Assembly (NCBI RefSeq): GCF_016793285.1
Contig: NZ_JAEUMO010000230.1
Coordinates: forward strand, 1 to 50,876
Length of the DNA: 50,876 bases
Reading direction: 5' to 3'
Origin: Phenylobacterium sp.
GTDB lineage: Bacteria > Pseudomonadota > Alphaproteobacteria > Caulobacterales > Caulobacteraceae
Shown here in pieces: positions 23,506-32,217 of the stretch (positions are counted from its first letter, which is position 1; every line of letters starts with the position of its first letter). The translations under genes were made by a program, and so were the position numbers. The notes below the pieces were generated by a model. It saw nothing but the letters and a program-made list of their open reading frames with translations, was not told the DNA's origin and searched no databases.

Positions 23506-23521
23506 TATCGCTGAGGCGATA
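23506..23521. repeat. Short inverted repeat in the leader of the DUF3604 gene
   Basis: TATCGC and GCGATA flank TGAG, a perfect six-base stem with a tetraloop, 20 bases before the DUF3604 start and just before its AGGGGAACGAGGGGAA ribosome site. It could be a weak RNA hairpin or a regulator site in the 104-base gap after the crotonase. Confidence 0.3.
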
Positions 23522-23541
23522 GGGGAACGAGGGGAACGCCG

Positions 23542-25494
23542 ATGAAGATGCGCAGGGAAGTCGCCCGCTATGTGATCCCGGCCGCCGTGGTAGGCGTGCT
23601 GGCCGGCGGAACGGCCATCGGGGCGCAGGTCGCCCAGCAGAAAGCCGCCGCGCCGGCCGCAGCGCCCGCCCGGCCGACGGCGAAGGCCCCAGGTCCGGCC
23701 ACGGCGCCGGCCGCAGCGCGCCTGCCGGGCTACAACACCGACCGCAATGCCTACTTCGGCGACCTGCACGTCCACACCTACCTGTCGTTCGACGCCTACA
23801 TCTTCAACGTCCGCAGGACGCCCGACGACGCCTATGCGTTCGCCAAGGGCGAGGCCATCGGCCATGCGGCGGGGTTCGACATCCGCCTCCAGGGCGGGCC
23901 GCTCGACTTCGTCGCCGTCACCGACCACTCCGAGTTCATGGGGGCCATCCGCGAGGCCAACGACCCGCACAGCCCGCTTTCGAAGCTGCCGGTGACGCAG
24001 GGCCTGTTCTCGACCGACCCGAAGGAGATCAACGCGGCCTTCACCCGCGTCGTCACCGGCTTCCGCGACGGGACGCTGCCCACCGAATTCAGCGCGCCGG
24101 AAGTCGCGTCCCGCGCCTGGCGCGAGGTGCAGGACGCGGCCGCCCGCAACTACGCGCCGGGCCGCTTCACCACGTTCGTCGGCTATGAGTTCACCTCGGC
24201 GCCGGACGGCCGGAACATGCACCGCAACGTCATCTTCAGGAGCGCGAAGGTCGCAGGCCTTCCCTACACGGCCAACCAGTCGCGCGACCCCGAGGACCTG
24301 TGGCGCACCATGGACGGCTGGCGCGCCAAGGGCGTCGAGGCGCTGGCCATCTCGCACAACTCGAACGGTTCCGACGGAATGATGTTCGACACTCAGCGGA
24401 TGAACGGCAAGCCGCTGGACAAGACCTATGCCGAGCTGCGGATGCGCAACGAGCCGCTGGTCGAGATCAGTCAGATCAAGGGCACGTCCGAGACCCACCC
24501 CTCGCTGTCGCCGAACGACGAGTGGGCCAACTTCGAGATCATGGAGAGCTACATCGGCTCGCCGGTGAAGATCACCAAGTTCGCGGGCGGCTATGTGCGC
24601 CGGGCGCTCGAGGATGGGATCATCTATCGGGACAAGCTGGGCGCGAACCCGTTCAAGTTCGGCTTCGTGGGCGGCTCGGACACCCACAACGCCGCGCCGG
24701 GCAGCGTCGAGGAGCCGAACTACTTCTCCAAGACCGGCCGCCCGGACTCGCGGCCCGAACTGCGTGGCTCTACGCCGCCGGACGGCAAGAAGACCTGGGA
24801 CGGCGTCGATGCCGGCGCGGCCGGCGGCCGCTACCAGGCCTGGGGCGCGTCGGGCCTCGCAGGCGTCTGGGCCGAGGAGAACAGCCGCGAGGCGATCTAT
24901 ACCGCCATGCGCCGCAAGGAGACGTTCGCGACGTCGGGTCCGCGCATCAAGGTCCGCTTCTTCGCCGGCTACGACTTCCCGGGCGACCTGCTGACCCGCG
25001 CCGACACGGTGCGCCAGGCCTATGCCCACGGTGTCCCGATGGGCAGCGATCTGCTGGCCTCCCGCGGCCGCGCGCCCAGCTTCCTCGTCTGGGCCGTGCG
25101 CGATCCGCGCGGCGGCTACCTGCAACGCGCGCAGGTGGTGAAGGGCTGGATCGAGAACGGTCAGGCCAAGGAGAAGGTGTTCGACGTCGCCTGCTCGGAT
25201 GGCCTCAAGGTCGGCGCGAACGGCCGCTGCGGCGACAATGGCGCGACCGTAAACCTCAAGACCTGCGAGATCGACCGCTTCAAGGGCGACGTCGAGCTTC
25301 GCACCGTCTGGAAGGATCCCGAGTTCAATCCGAGGCAGCGGGCCTTCTACTACGTTCGCGTGCTGGAGAATCCGTCCTGCCGCTGGTCGACCTGGGACGC
25401 GCTGCGTAACGGCACGCCGCCCAATCCGAAGCTCCAGCCGACCATCATGGAACGCGCCTGGTCCTCGCCCATCTGGTTCGAGCCGACGGCGTGA
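23542..25494 (+). CDS. DUF3604 protein (PHP-like metallohydrolase), copy A
   Basis: A 650-residue protein with an N-terminal membrane anchor or uncleaved signal (residues 8-30), an Ala/Pro linker to residue 60, and the DUF3604 core. Metal motifs: YFGDLHVHTYLS (His76, His78), FVAVTDHSEF, LAISHNSNGSD, GTSETHPSLS and GFVGGSDTHNAAPG. Expected to lie in the periplasm bound to the inner membrane. The 3' part (24913-25222) is almost identical to the inverted copy B at 29030-29339, while the rest is clearly diverged. It is followed by overlapping parvulin and HupE genes. Reaction unknown; a metal-dependent hydrolase of an ester in the sulfatase pathway is a fair guess. Confidence 0.8.
   Translation: MKMRREVARYVIPAAVVGVLAGGTAIGAQVAQQKAAAPAAAPARPTAKAPGPATAPAAARLPGYNTDRNAYFGDLHVHTYLSFDAYIFNVRRTPDDAYAFAKGEAIGHAAGFDIRLQGGPLDFVAVTDHSEFMGAIREANDPHSPLSKLPVTQGLFSTDPKEINAAFTRVVTGFRDGTLPTEFSAPEVASRAWREVQDAAARNYAPGRFTTFVGYEFTSAPDGRNMHRNVIFRSAKVAGLPYTANQSRDPEDLWRTMDGWRAKGVEALAISHNSNGSDGMMFDTQRMNGKPLDKTYAELRMRNEPLVEISQIKGTSETHPSLSPNDEWANFEIMESYIGSPVKITKFAGGYVRRALEDGIIYRDKLGANPFKFGFVGGSDTHNAAPGSVEEPNYFSKTGRPDSRPELRGSTPPDGKKTWDGVDAGAAGGRYQAWGASGLAGVWAEENSREAIYTAMRRKETFATSGPRIKVRFFAGYDFPGDLLTRADTVRQAYAHGVPMGSDLLASRGRAPSFLVWAVRDPRGGYLQRAQVVKGWIENGQAKEKVFDVACSDGLKVGANGRCGDNGATVNLKTCEIDRFKGDVELRTVWKDPEFNPRQRAFYYVRVLENPSCRWSTWDALRNGTPPNPKLQPTIMERAWSSPIWFEPTA
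24913..25222 (+). repeat. Near-identical tract shared with 29030-29339 (inverted)
   Basis: By hand alignment this 310-base part of DUF3604 copy A differs from copy B at six positions, with the first 119 bases perfect. Outside it the two genes diverge strongly even at conserved protein positions. The two tracts are in opposite orientation, about 3.8 kb apart. Confidence 0.85.
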
Positions 25495-26330
25495 GCCAAG
25501 ATCGACCGTCGCGGCTCTCGCGCGTCCTGCGGGAGCCGCTCGTCCAGTTCCTGGCGCTGGGCGCGCTGCTGTTCGCCGCCATCGCCTTCGCCAACCACCT
25601 GAAGCGGCCGGTGGTGCGCATCGACGCAGCCGAGATCGAGCAGCTCGCCACCTACTGGGAGCTCCAGAGCCAGCGGCCGCCGACCCGCGCCGAGCTTTCG
25701 GCCCTGATCCAAGAGCGCGTCGACGAAGAGCTCCTGGCCCGCGAGGCGATCCGCCTCGGGCTCGACAAGGACGACATGATCGTGCGCCGGCGGCTGGCCC
25801 AGAAGATGGCCTTCGCCAGCGAGGACATCGCCGCCATCCCGGAGCCGGACGAGAAGACGCTCCAGGCCTACTACGACGCCCACCGCGACCGCTACGCCAC
25901 GCCCGGGCGCGTGGCGATGCGCCACCTGTTCTTCAGCCGCGACCGCACCGGCGAGACGCCGCAGGCCGCCGCCGCCGCCGCGCTGGCCCGCCTCGAGGCC
26001 GGGGGGACCGCCGGCAGCGACCCGTCGCTCCTGCCCCTCACCTATGCCGATGTCGCCGAGACCGACCTCGACCGGGACTATGGCCCGCAGTTCGCCGCGG
26101 CCGTGCATGGGGCCGCCGAGGGCGCGTGGGTCGGGCCGGTCCCGTCCGCCTACGGGCTGCACCTGATCCGCGTGGAGCGGCGCCTGCCGCCGGTGTTCCC
26201 TCCGCTGGCGCAGGTGCGCGACGAAGTGCGCGCCGCCTGGCTGGCCGAACGGCGCCAGGACGAGAACCGCGCGTTCCGGACGTCCCTGCGCAAGCGCTAC
26301 AAGGTCGAGATCGCGGGCCTTCCGCAATGA
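25491..26330 (+). CDS. Membrane-anchored parvulin-type peptidyl-prolyl isomerase
   Basis: A 279-residue protein: one N-terminal membrane span (PLVQFLALGALLFAAIAFA), a helical SurA/PpiD-like region (LIQERVDEELLAREAIRLG), and a PpiC rotamase domain (GRVAMRHLFFSRDR through SAYGLHLIRVERR, residues about 140-245) ending in a helix. Parvulins isomerise prolyl bonds and aid folding of exported proteins. The start is GTG at 25491, which overlaps the DUF3604 stop (GTGA). The gene also overlaps HupE by ATGA, so DUF3604, parvulin and HupE are one tightly coupled unit. It may be a dedicated folding helper for the Pro-rich periplasmic DUF3604 protein or for HupE. Confidence 0.82.
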   Translation: MSQDRPSRLSRVLREPLVQFLALGALLFAAIAFANHLKRPVVRIDAAEIEQLATYWELQSQRPPTRAELSALIQERVDEELLAREAIRLGLDKDDMIVRRRLAQKMAFASEDIAAIPEPDEKTLQAYYDAHRDRYATPGRVAMRHLFFSRDRTGETPQAAAAAALARLEAGGTAGSDPSLLPLTYADVAETDLDRDYGPQFAAAVHGAAEGAWVGPVPSAYGLHLIRVERRLPPVFPPLAQVRDEVRAAWLAERRQDENRAFRTSLRKRYKVEIAGLPQ

Positions 26331-27334
26331 GGCTGCTGGCGGCGCTCTGCCTCGCCCTGACGGCGCTCTTCACCGCTGTCGCCACGGCGGACGCACATGA
26401 GGTTCGCCCGGCGCTGGTGCAGATCCGGGAGACCGGCCCAAACGCCTACGAGGTCGTGTGGAAGCGCCCGGTGGTCGGCGACATGGCGCTTCGCCTCGTC
26501 CCGCACCTCTCTGGGGGCGCCCTCGAAAAGCCGGCCGAGGTCGAGCAGGCCGCCCCGGGCTACGTCACCCGCGTCTGGCGGGTGCGAGACGGCCCGCCGC
26601 TGGCCGGCCAGACGCTGGAGATCGAGGGCCTGGCCCAGAGCGTCACCGATGTGATCGTCCGCGTCACCGCCCGCGACGGCGAGGCCTCTGACCACGTGCT
26701 GAAGCCGGCCGAGCCGCGGATGGTCCTGGGCGCGACGAAGCCCTCGGGCGTGGCGGTTCCCGCCTACCTCCTCCTGGGGGTCGAGCACATCCTGATCGGC
26801 ATCGACCACCTGCTGTTCGTGCTCGGCCTGCTGCTGCTGATCGGCCCCAACTGGAAGCTGGTGAAGGCGATCACCGCCTTCACCGTGGCCCACAGCCTGA
26901 CGCTCGCGCTGGCGGCGTTCGGGATCATCCGTTTTCCCTCGGCGGCGATCGAGGCGCTGGTGGCGCTGAGCATCCTGTTCGTGGCGCTCGAGTTGATGCC
27001 GTCGCGCCGCGCCGCCGGCGGCCTGGCGCAGCGACGGCCCTGGCTGATCGCCTTCACCTTCGGTCTGCTGCACGGCATGGCGTTCGCCGGCGTTCTCGCC
27101 GACATCGGCCTGCCCGCGAGCGCCGCGCCCGAGGCGTTGTTCCTGTTCAACGTCGGCGTCGAGATCGGGCAATTGACCTTCATCGCCGCCGTCCTGATCG
27201 TGATGGCGGCCGGCCGCCGACTGCTGGCGATGAGCCACCGCACCCTGCCCCGCTGGGCCGCGCTGGCCCCGGCCTACGCCATCGGCGGCCTGTCGGCCTA
27301 CTGGCTGATCGAACGCACCATGGCGGCGATCTAG
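26327..27334 (+). CDS. HupE/UreJ family protein with periplasmic N-terminal domain
   Basis: A 335-residue protein with signal peptide (LCLALTALFTAVATADAHE), a periplasmic domain of about 120 residues (RPALVQIRETG, VWKRPVVGDMALRL), then membrane helices with GVEHILIGIDHLLFVLG, VAHSLTLALAAFG, FGLLHGMAFAGVLAD and NVGVEIGQL. Same family and motif order as the proteins at 1213 and 14381, but closer in length to the latter. The mature N-terminus begins AHEVRP, with a His near the processed end that could bind metal. Overlaps the parvulin by four bases. Ends eight bases from the stop of the convergent sulfatase, with no terminator between them. Confidence 0.78.
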   Translation: MRLLAALCLALTALFTAVATADAHEVRPALVQIRETGPNAYEVVWKRPVVGDMALRLVPHLSGGALEKPAEVEQAAPGYVTRVWRVRDGPPLAGQTLEIEGLAQSVTDVIVRVTARDGEASDHVLKPAEPRMVLGATKPSGVAVPAYLLLGVEHILIGIDHLLFVLGLLLLIGPNWKLVKAITAFTVAHSLTLALAAFGIIRFPSAAIEALVALSILFVALELMPSRRAAGGLAQRRPWLIAFTFGLLHGMAFAGVLADIGLPASAAPEALFLFNVGVEIGQLTFIAAVLIVMAAGRRLLAMSHRTLPRWAALAPAYAIGGLSAYWLIERTMAAI

Positions 27335-27342
27335 TCTAGCGC

Positions 27343-28761
27343 CTATTCGGGCCCGCCGCCGTACAGCAGGCTACGCGGATTCACCGGCCGGCCCGCGACG
27401 AAGTCTTCGATCAGCCCCCTCACCTCGCCCGTCCCGGCGCGACCGCTCCGGTTCAACGAGCCCCAGGCGGGCGGCGGCATCGCGTCGGACCAGCGCGTCC
27501 AGTCGGCCTTCAGCCGCGCCAGCACTGCGGGCCGCGCCGCGGCGAGATCGTTTCGCTCACCGACGTCGCGGGAAAGATCGAACAGCCACCACCGGTCCTC
27601 GGCCTTCACCGCCTTCCAGTCGCCCCGGCGCACGGCGCCCTGTGGGCCCAGCCGCCAGAAGAGCGGCCGGTCCGCCGGCCCGGCGCCGCCGGCGAGAACC
27701 GGCGTCAGGTCGACGCCATCGAGGTCCGGCGTCCGGGGCGAACCCGCCAGCGCCAGGGCGGTCGCGGTGATGTCGAAGCCGGTCCCGACCGCGGAGGAGA
27801 CACGCCCCGCCGGCAGCCGCCCGGGCCAGCGGAAGATGGTGGCGACGCGCACGCCGCCCTCCAGCACCGTGCCCTTCATGCCGTTCAGCGGCCGGTTGCT
27901 GCTGGTCGTCTGCCAGGTGGGGCCGCCGTTGTCGCTGGTGAAGACGATCAGGGTGTCGCGGGCGACGCCTGCCGCGTCGACCGCCGACACGATGCGCCCG
28001 ACCGCGTCGTCCAGGGCCGCCAGCATGGCGAGGTAGGTCCGCCGCTTCGGGTCCGCCTGTGCCGCAACCCGGTCGAGGTAGCGCGCCGTGGTCTGCAAAG
28101 GGGCGTGGACAGCGTTGAAGGCGGCGTAGAGGAAGAACGGCCGCTCGCGGTTGGCCTCGACGAAGGCGACGGCCTCGTCGGTGAAGGCCTCGGTCGTGTG
28201 TGCGGGCATGGGCGCCGGCGACGTGCCCCGCAGGATGGCCTTGTCGCCGCTGGCGCCATCGGGGGTGTAGGCCATGGCCCCGCCCACGAAGCCGTAGAAG
28301 CTGTCGAAGCCGCGGCCGGTCGGCAGGTTCCCGGGCAGGTAGCCTGTGTGCCACTTGCCGACCGCCCCCGTCGCGTAGCCCTGCGCCTTCAGCCGCTCGG
28401 CCAGCGTGCCCCCGTGATCGCGCGGGAGGCCGACGGCCGGGTCTTCATACTGCGCCGGCCCGGCATTGTTCTCGAACCCGAACCGCTGCTGGTAGCGCCC
28501 CGACAGCATCGCGGCCCGCGAGGGGCCGCAACTCGGATGGTTCGCGTAGAAGTCCGTCATCCGGACCCCCTGCGTCGCCAGCCGGTCGATGTTGGGCGTC
28601 GCCACGTCCTTGCCGCCCTGGCAGCCGAGATCGCCGTAGCCGAGATCGTCGGCGACGATGAGGACGATGTTGGGCCTGCGCCCCGCCCCGAACGCCGGCC
28701 CCGCCAGGGCGGAGGCGGCGAAGAGCGCGAGGAGCCGGCGCCGGGCGAGCGGCGCGGTCAC
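27343..28761 (-). CDS. Exported sulfatase, formylglycine type
   Basis: A 472-residue sulfatase of the alkaline-phosphatase fold. An N-terminal Tat-like signal (ARRRLLALFAASALAGPAFG) precedes NIVLIVADDLGYGDLGCQGG with the Asp pair for the metal. The active-site signature is SCGPSRAAMLSGR, so Cys78 should be converted to formylglycine; GKWHTGYLP and FTSDNGGPTW hold further ligands. Acts in the periplasm on a sulfate ester. The start is GTG at 28761, overlapping the stop of DUF3604 copy B (GTGA). No formylglycine-generating enzyme is encoded in this window, so maturation must depend on a gene elsewhere. Last gene of the roughly 10-kb minus-strand operon. Confidence 0.87.
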   Translation of the reverse strand: MTAPLARRRLLALFAASALAGPAFGAGRRPNIVLIVADDLGYGDLGCQGGKDVATPNIDRLATQGVRMTDFYANHPSCGPSRAAMLSGRYQQRFGFENNAGPAQYEDPAVGLPRDHGGTLAERLKAQGYATGAVGKWHTGYLPGNLPTGRGFDSFYGFVGGAMAYTPDGASGDKAILRGTSPAPMPAHTTEAFTDEAVAFVEANRERPFFLYAAFNAVHAPLQTTARYLDRVAAQADPKRRTYLAMLAALDDAVGRIVSAVDAAGVARDTLIVFTSDNGGPTWQTTSSNRPLNGMKGTVLEGGVRVATIFRWPGRLPAGRVSSAVGTGFDITATALALAGSPRTPDLDGVDLTPVLAGGAGPADRPLFWRLGPQGAVRRGDWKAVKAEDRWWLFDLSRDVGERNDLAAARPAVLARLKADWTRWSDAMPPPAWGSLNRSGRAGTGEVRGLIEDFVAGRPVNPRSLLYGGGPE

Positions 28762-30683
28762 GCGCCCGGCTCGAACCAGATGGGCGAGGACCAGGCGCGC
28801 TCCATGATCGTCGCGGCCAGCCGCGGGCTGGGCTCGGTCCCGTTGCGCAGCGCGTCCCAGGTCGACCAGCGGCAGGACGGGTTCTCCAGCACGCGAACGT
28901 AGTAGAAGGCCCTCTGCCTCGGATTGAACTCAGGGTCGCGCCAGACCGTGCGAAGCTGGACGTCGCCCTTGTAGCGGTCGGGCTCGCAAGTCTTCATGTT
29001 CACCCCAGCGCCGTTGTCGGGGCAGCGGGCGTTCGCGCCGACCTTGAGGCCATCCGAGCAGGCGACGTCGAACACCTTTTCCTTGGCCTGGCCGTTCTCG
29101 ATCCAGCCCTTCACCACCTGCGCGCGTTGCAGGTAGCCGCCGCGCGGATCGCGCACGGCCCAGACGAGGAAGCTGGGCGCGCGGCCGCGGGAGGCCAGCA
29201 GGTCGCCGCCCATGGGGACGCCGTGGGCATAGGCCTGGCGCACCGTGTCGGCGCGGGTCAGCAGGTCGCCCGGGAAGTCGTAGCCGGCGAAGAAGCGGAC
29301 CTTGATGCGCGGACCCGACGTCGCGAACGTCTCCTTGCGCCGCAGCGCCGCATAGATGGAATCGCGGCTGTTCTCCTCGGCCCAGACACCCGAGAGACCC
29401 GAGCCCGCGCGGGCGGAGTACTGGATCGGCCCCGGGCTCGGCCAGTCGGCGGCGCCCTTCGGCTTCGCCGAGCCCCGCTGCTCGGGTGCGCCGTCGCGCA
29501 GGCCCGATGCGCCGGCGTAGGTGTTCTCGTCCACGAAGCCCGGGGTGGCGTTGTGGGTGTCGGTCCCGCCCACGAAGCCTAGCTTGAACGGGTTCACCCC
29601 CAGCTTCTCGCGCTGGAGGATGCCGTCCTCCAGGGCCCGGCGGACGTAGCTGCCGGGGAACTTCGTGACCATCTTGTTCAGCGCGATGTAGCGCTCCCAG
29701 ATCTCGAAGTTGGCCCACTCGTCGTTCGGCGAGAGCGAGGGGTGGGTCTCGGACGTCCCCTTGGTCTGGCTGATCTCGACCAGCGGCTCGTTGCGCGCCC
29801 GCATCTCGGCGTAGGCGCGGTCGACCGGCTTGCCGTTCAGCCGCACGCTGTCGAACATGATGCCGTCGGAGCCGTTGGAGTTGTGCGGGATCGCCAGCGC
29901 CTCCATGCCCTTGGCGCGCCAACTGTCCATCGCCTGCCACAGCAGCTCCGGATCGTAGACGCTGGTCGCCGAGAACGGCGCGGCCGGCACGCGGGCGGTC
30001 TTGAAAATGACGTTGCGGTGCAGGTTCTTGCCTTCGAGCGAGGCGGTGAACTCGTATCCGACGAAGGTGGTGAAGCGGCCGGGGTGGTTATGACGCGCGG
30101 CGGCGTCGCGCACCTCCCGCCAGCCCTCGGCGACGATCGTAGGGTCGTCGTACTCCTTCGGCATCGTCCCTTCGCGCTTGGCGCTGGTGAAGGCCTCGAA
30201 GCCCTTCTGGGCGGCGACGGGATCGGTGGCGATCAGATTCTGGCTGAACGGCAGCTTGCCGAGGGGGTGCCCGGGCCGGGCCGCCGCGCTGACCACCGCG
30301 AGGTACTCCGAGTGGTCGGTGACCGCCGTGAAGTCGAGCGGCGCGCCGGCCAGCCGCACGGTGTAGCCCGACGGGTGGCCGATGGGCTCGCCCTGGGCGA
30401 AGCGGTAGGCGTCGTCGGGGGTGCGGCGCGCATTGGAGATGTAGGCGTCGTTCGACAGGTAGGTGTGGACGTGCAGGTCGCCGAAATAGGCGTTGCGCTC
30501 GGCATTCCAGCCCGGCAGGTGCGCCGGCGCGGCGGCGGCCGTCGCCTTCGGCGCGGGCTTCGCGGCCGGCGACGGCGGCGGGGCCGGCGGCTTCTGGGCC
30601 GTCGAGGCGCTCACCGCGACGCCGGTCGCGACCAGCGCGGCGACGCCGGCGGCGACGACGGCGGGGACAAGCCGGCCGCTCAC
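28758..30683 (-). CDS. DUF3604 protein (PHP-like metallohydrolase), copy B
   Basis: A 641-residue paralogue of copy A. An N-terminal span (VPAVVAAGVAALVATGVAV) and Pro/Ala-rich linker precede the core: YFGDLHVHTYLS, FTAVTDHSEY, LAIPHNSNGSD, GTSETHPSLS and GFVGGTDTHNATPG. I start at GTG 30683, which overlaps the stop of the upstream sulfatase (GTGA); a frame reaching 31928 is a shadow of that gene. Lies between two sulfatases with overlaps on both sides, which ties it to sulfate ester breakdown more firmly than copy A. The 3' third carries the tract converted with copy A. Confidence 0.8.
   Translation of the reverse strand: MSGRLVPAVVAAGVAALVATGVAVSASTAQKPPAPPPSPAAKPAPKATAAAAPAHLPGWNAERNAYFGDLHVHTYLSNDAYISNARRTPDDAYRFAQGEPIGHPSGYTVRLAGAPLDFTAVTDHSEYLAVVSAAARPGHPLGKLPFSQNLIATDPVAAQKGFEAFTSAKREGTMPKEYDDPTIVAEGWREVRDAAARHNHPGRFTTFVGYEFTASLEGKNLHRNVIFKTARVPAAPFSATSVYDPELLWQAMDSWRAKGMEALAIPHNSNGSDGIMFDSVRLNGKPVDRAYAEMRARNEPLVEISQTKGTSETHPSLSPNDEWANFEIWERYIALNKMVTKFPGSYVRRALEDGILQREKLGVNPFKLGFVGGTDTHNATPGFVDENTYAGASGLRDGAPEQRGSAKPKGAADWPSPGPIQYSARAGSGLSGVWAEENSRDSIYAALRRKETFATSGPRIKVRFFAGYDFPGDLLTRADTVRQAYAHGVPMGGDLLASRGRAPSFLVWAVRDPRGGYLQRAQVVKGWIENGQAKEKVFDVACSDGLKVGANARCPDNGAGVNMKTCEPDRYKGDVQLRTVWRDPEFNPRQRAFYYVRVLENPSCRWSTWDALRNGTEPSPRLAATIMERAWSSPIWFEPGA
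29030..29339 (-). repeat. Near-identical tract shared with 24913-25222 (inverted)
   Basis: Partner of the tract in DUF3604 copy A. Identity breaks sharply at both ends (upstream of CGCAAGGAG and after GCGCGAACG), as expected for a gene-conversion patch rather than uniform constraint. Confidence 0.85.
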
Positions 30684-32197
30684 GACGCCGCCCCCGCGGC
30701 GCGGGCCGGACCGTCGGCGCCCGTGGGCACATTGGGAAACCGCATGACGCTCTCCTCGTACTCGCGCTGGATCCGCGCCACAGGGCGCCGCACCCAGATG
30801 TTGGTGGTATAGATGTTCCAGAGTTCCTTGGGGTCGTTCTCCAGGTCGAAGACCCAGGGACTCGGCAGCTCTTCCAGGTAGGAGTTGGTGACCACCTGGC
30901 CGGAGGCCACCACCTGCCCCCGCGCCGGCTCGCGCACGGCGAAGTGGACCTTGAAGTTCCTCCACTTCACCGCCAGCAGGCGGTTGGCGTGGAAGATCAT
31001 CAGGTGCTCGCGGTTCGACGTGGGCTTCGGCCCGAACAGGAAGTCGCCCTGGTCGATGGAGTCCACGAAGCGGTCCGTCGGCACGCGCGCGCCCGCGCCG
31101 GCCACGCCGGCGAGGGTCCGGTAGAAGTCCTGGATCGAGACCATCCCGTTGCTGACCCGCCCCGGCTGCGTGCGGCCCGGCCAGCGGACGATGCAGGCTG
31201 TGCGGATCGCGCCCTCCCAGCCGCTCGGGAACTCGCCGCGGAACGGGCCGGAGTCGGCGCGCCCGCCGAACTCTACGCCGATGCCCTGGAAGCTCTGCGG
31301 GCCGTTGTCGCTGCAGAAGACGACGATGGTGTCGTCCTTCAGGCCCGCCTTCTCGACCGCGTCGATCACCCGTCCGGCGTTGGCGTCGATCTCGGCCAGC
31401 GCGTTCTGGTAGGTCGAGCGGCCGGGCCTGGTGAAGTCCGGGTGCGTCAACGGCGGCTCGTGCGGCAGGGTGAAGGGCAGGTAGAGGAAGAACGGCTTGC
31501 CGCCCCCCGCCTGGCGGCGGATGTAGGCCTCGGCGCGCTCGGTGATCTCGCGGTCCATCAGCGCGCGGGCGGCGCGGTCGTAGGTGCGCACCGGGCGGCT
31601 CGCCTCGCCCTTCTTCCCCTCCATCGCCGACTGCGGCGTGAACTCCTTCGGGTCGAAGCCGGGCTGGATCGGCCAGTTCACCTCGCCGCTCGAGCGCGGG
31701 ATACCGAACCACTCGTCGAAGCCCTGGCGGGTCGGGGCGCGGTCGTCGCCCGAGCCCAGGTGCCACTTGCCGTAGCAGGCGGTGGCGTAACCGGCGTCGG
31801 AAAGCAGTTCGGCCAGGGTGTATTCCCACGGCGCGATGCCGTCCTTCAGGCCGCGCGACTCCACGATCGAGGTGCCGGTGCGGACCGGCATGCGCCCCGT
31901 CAGCAGCGCCGAGCGGCTGGGGGTGCATTCCGGCTCGGAATTGAAGTTGGTGAGCCGCATGCCTTCGGCCGCGAGGCCGTCCAGGCGCGGCGTGGGCACG
32001 CCCCGCAACTCGCCGCCGCCGTAGCAGCCCAGGTCGCCGTAGCCGAAGTTGTCGACCATCATGAAGACGATGTTCGGCGCCTTGCCCGCGCCGCCGCGCC
32101 GCTGCGCCGGCTGGGCGGCCGCGGCCGATGCGGCGGCGAACCCGGCCGATCCGGCGAGCAGTGCGCGGCGGGTGGGCAAGGGACGGGACGGCGGCAT
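30680..32197 (-). CDS. Exported sulfatase, formylglycine type
   Basis: A 505-residue sulfatase with a Tat-like signal (LPTRRALLAGSAGFAAASAAA), the metal motif NIVFMMVDNFGYGDLGCYGG and the signature ECTPSRSALLTGR, with Cys91 as the residue modified to formylglycine. In the first motif the usual Asp-Asp is Asp-Asn (VDN), as in several known arylsulfatases. GKWHLGSG and FCSDNGPQ follow. C-terminal half is of the arylsulfatase A type (DFYRTLAGVAGAG, DLENDPKELWN). Start ATG at 32197 has TAGGAG six bases upstream, 20 bases after the aminotransferase stop. Only moderately like the other sulfatase in the operon, so the two probably attack different sulfate groups. Confidence 0.87.
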   Translation of the reverse strand: MPPSRPLPTRRALLAGSAGFAAASAAAAQPAQRRGGAGKAPNIVFMMVDNFGYGDLGCYGGGELRGVPTPRLDGLAAEGMRLTNFNSEPECTPSRSALLTGRMPVRTGTSIVESRGLKDGIAPWEYTLAELLSDAGYATACYGKWHLGSGDDRAPTRQGFDEWFGIPRSSGEVNWPIQPGFDPKEFTPQSAMEGKKGEASRPVRTYDRAARALMDREITERAEAYIRRQAGGGKPFFLYLPFTLPHEPPLTHPDFTRPGRSTYQNALAEIDANAGRVIDAVEKAGLKDDTIVVFCSDNGPQSFQGIGVEFGGRADSGPFRGEFPSGWEGAIRTACIVRWPGRTQPGRVSNGMVSIQDFYRTLAGVAGAGARVPTDRFVDSIDQGDFLFGPKPTSNREHLMIFHANRLLAVKWRNFKVHFAVREPARGQVVASGQVVTNSYLEELPSPWVFDLENDPKELWNIYTTNIWVRRPVARIQREYEESVMRFPNVPTGADGPARAAGAAS

Positions 32198-32217
32198 CCG
32201 GTACTCCTACAGCAGTC

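Noticed and set aside
28758-31928. A 1056-residue minus-strand frame suggesting a fusion
   Set aside because: The upstream 415 codons are an Arg/Pro/Gly-rich shadow of the sulfatase gene; the DUF3604 protein starts at 30683.
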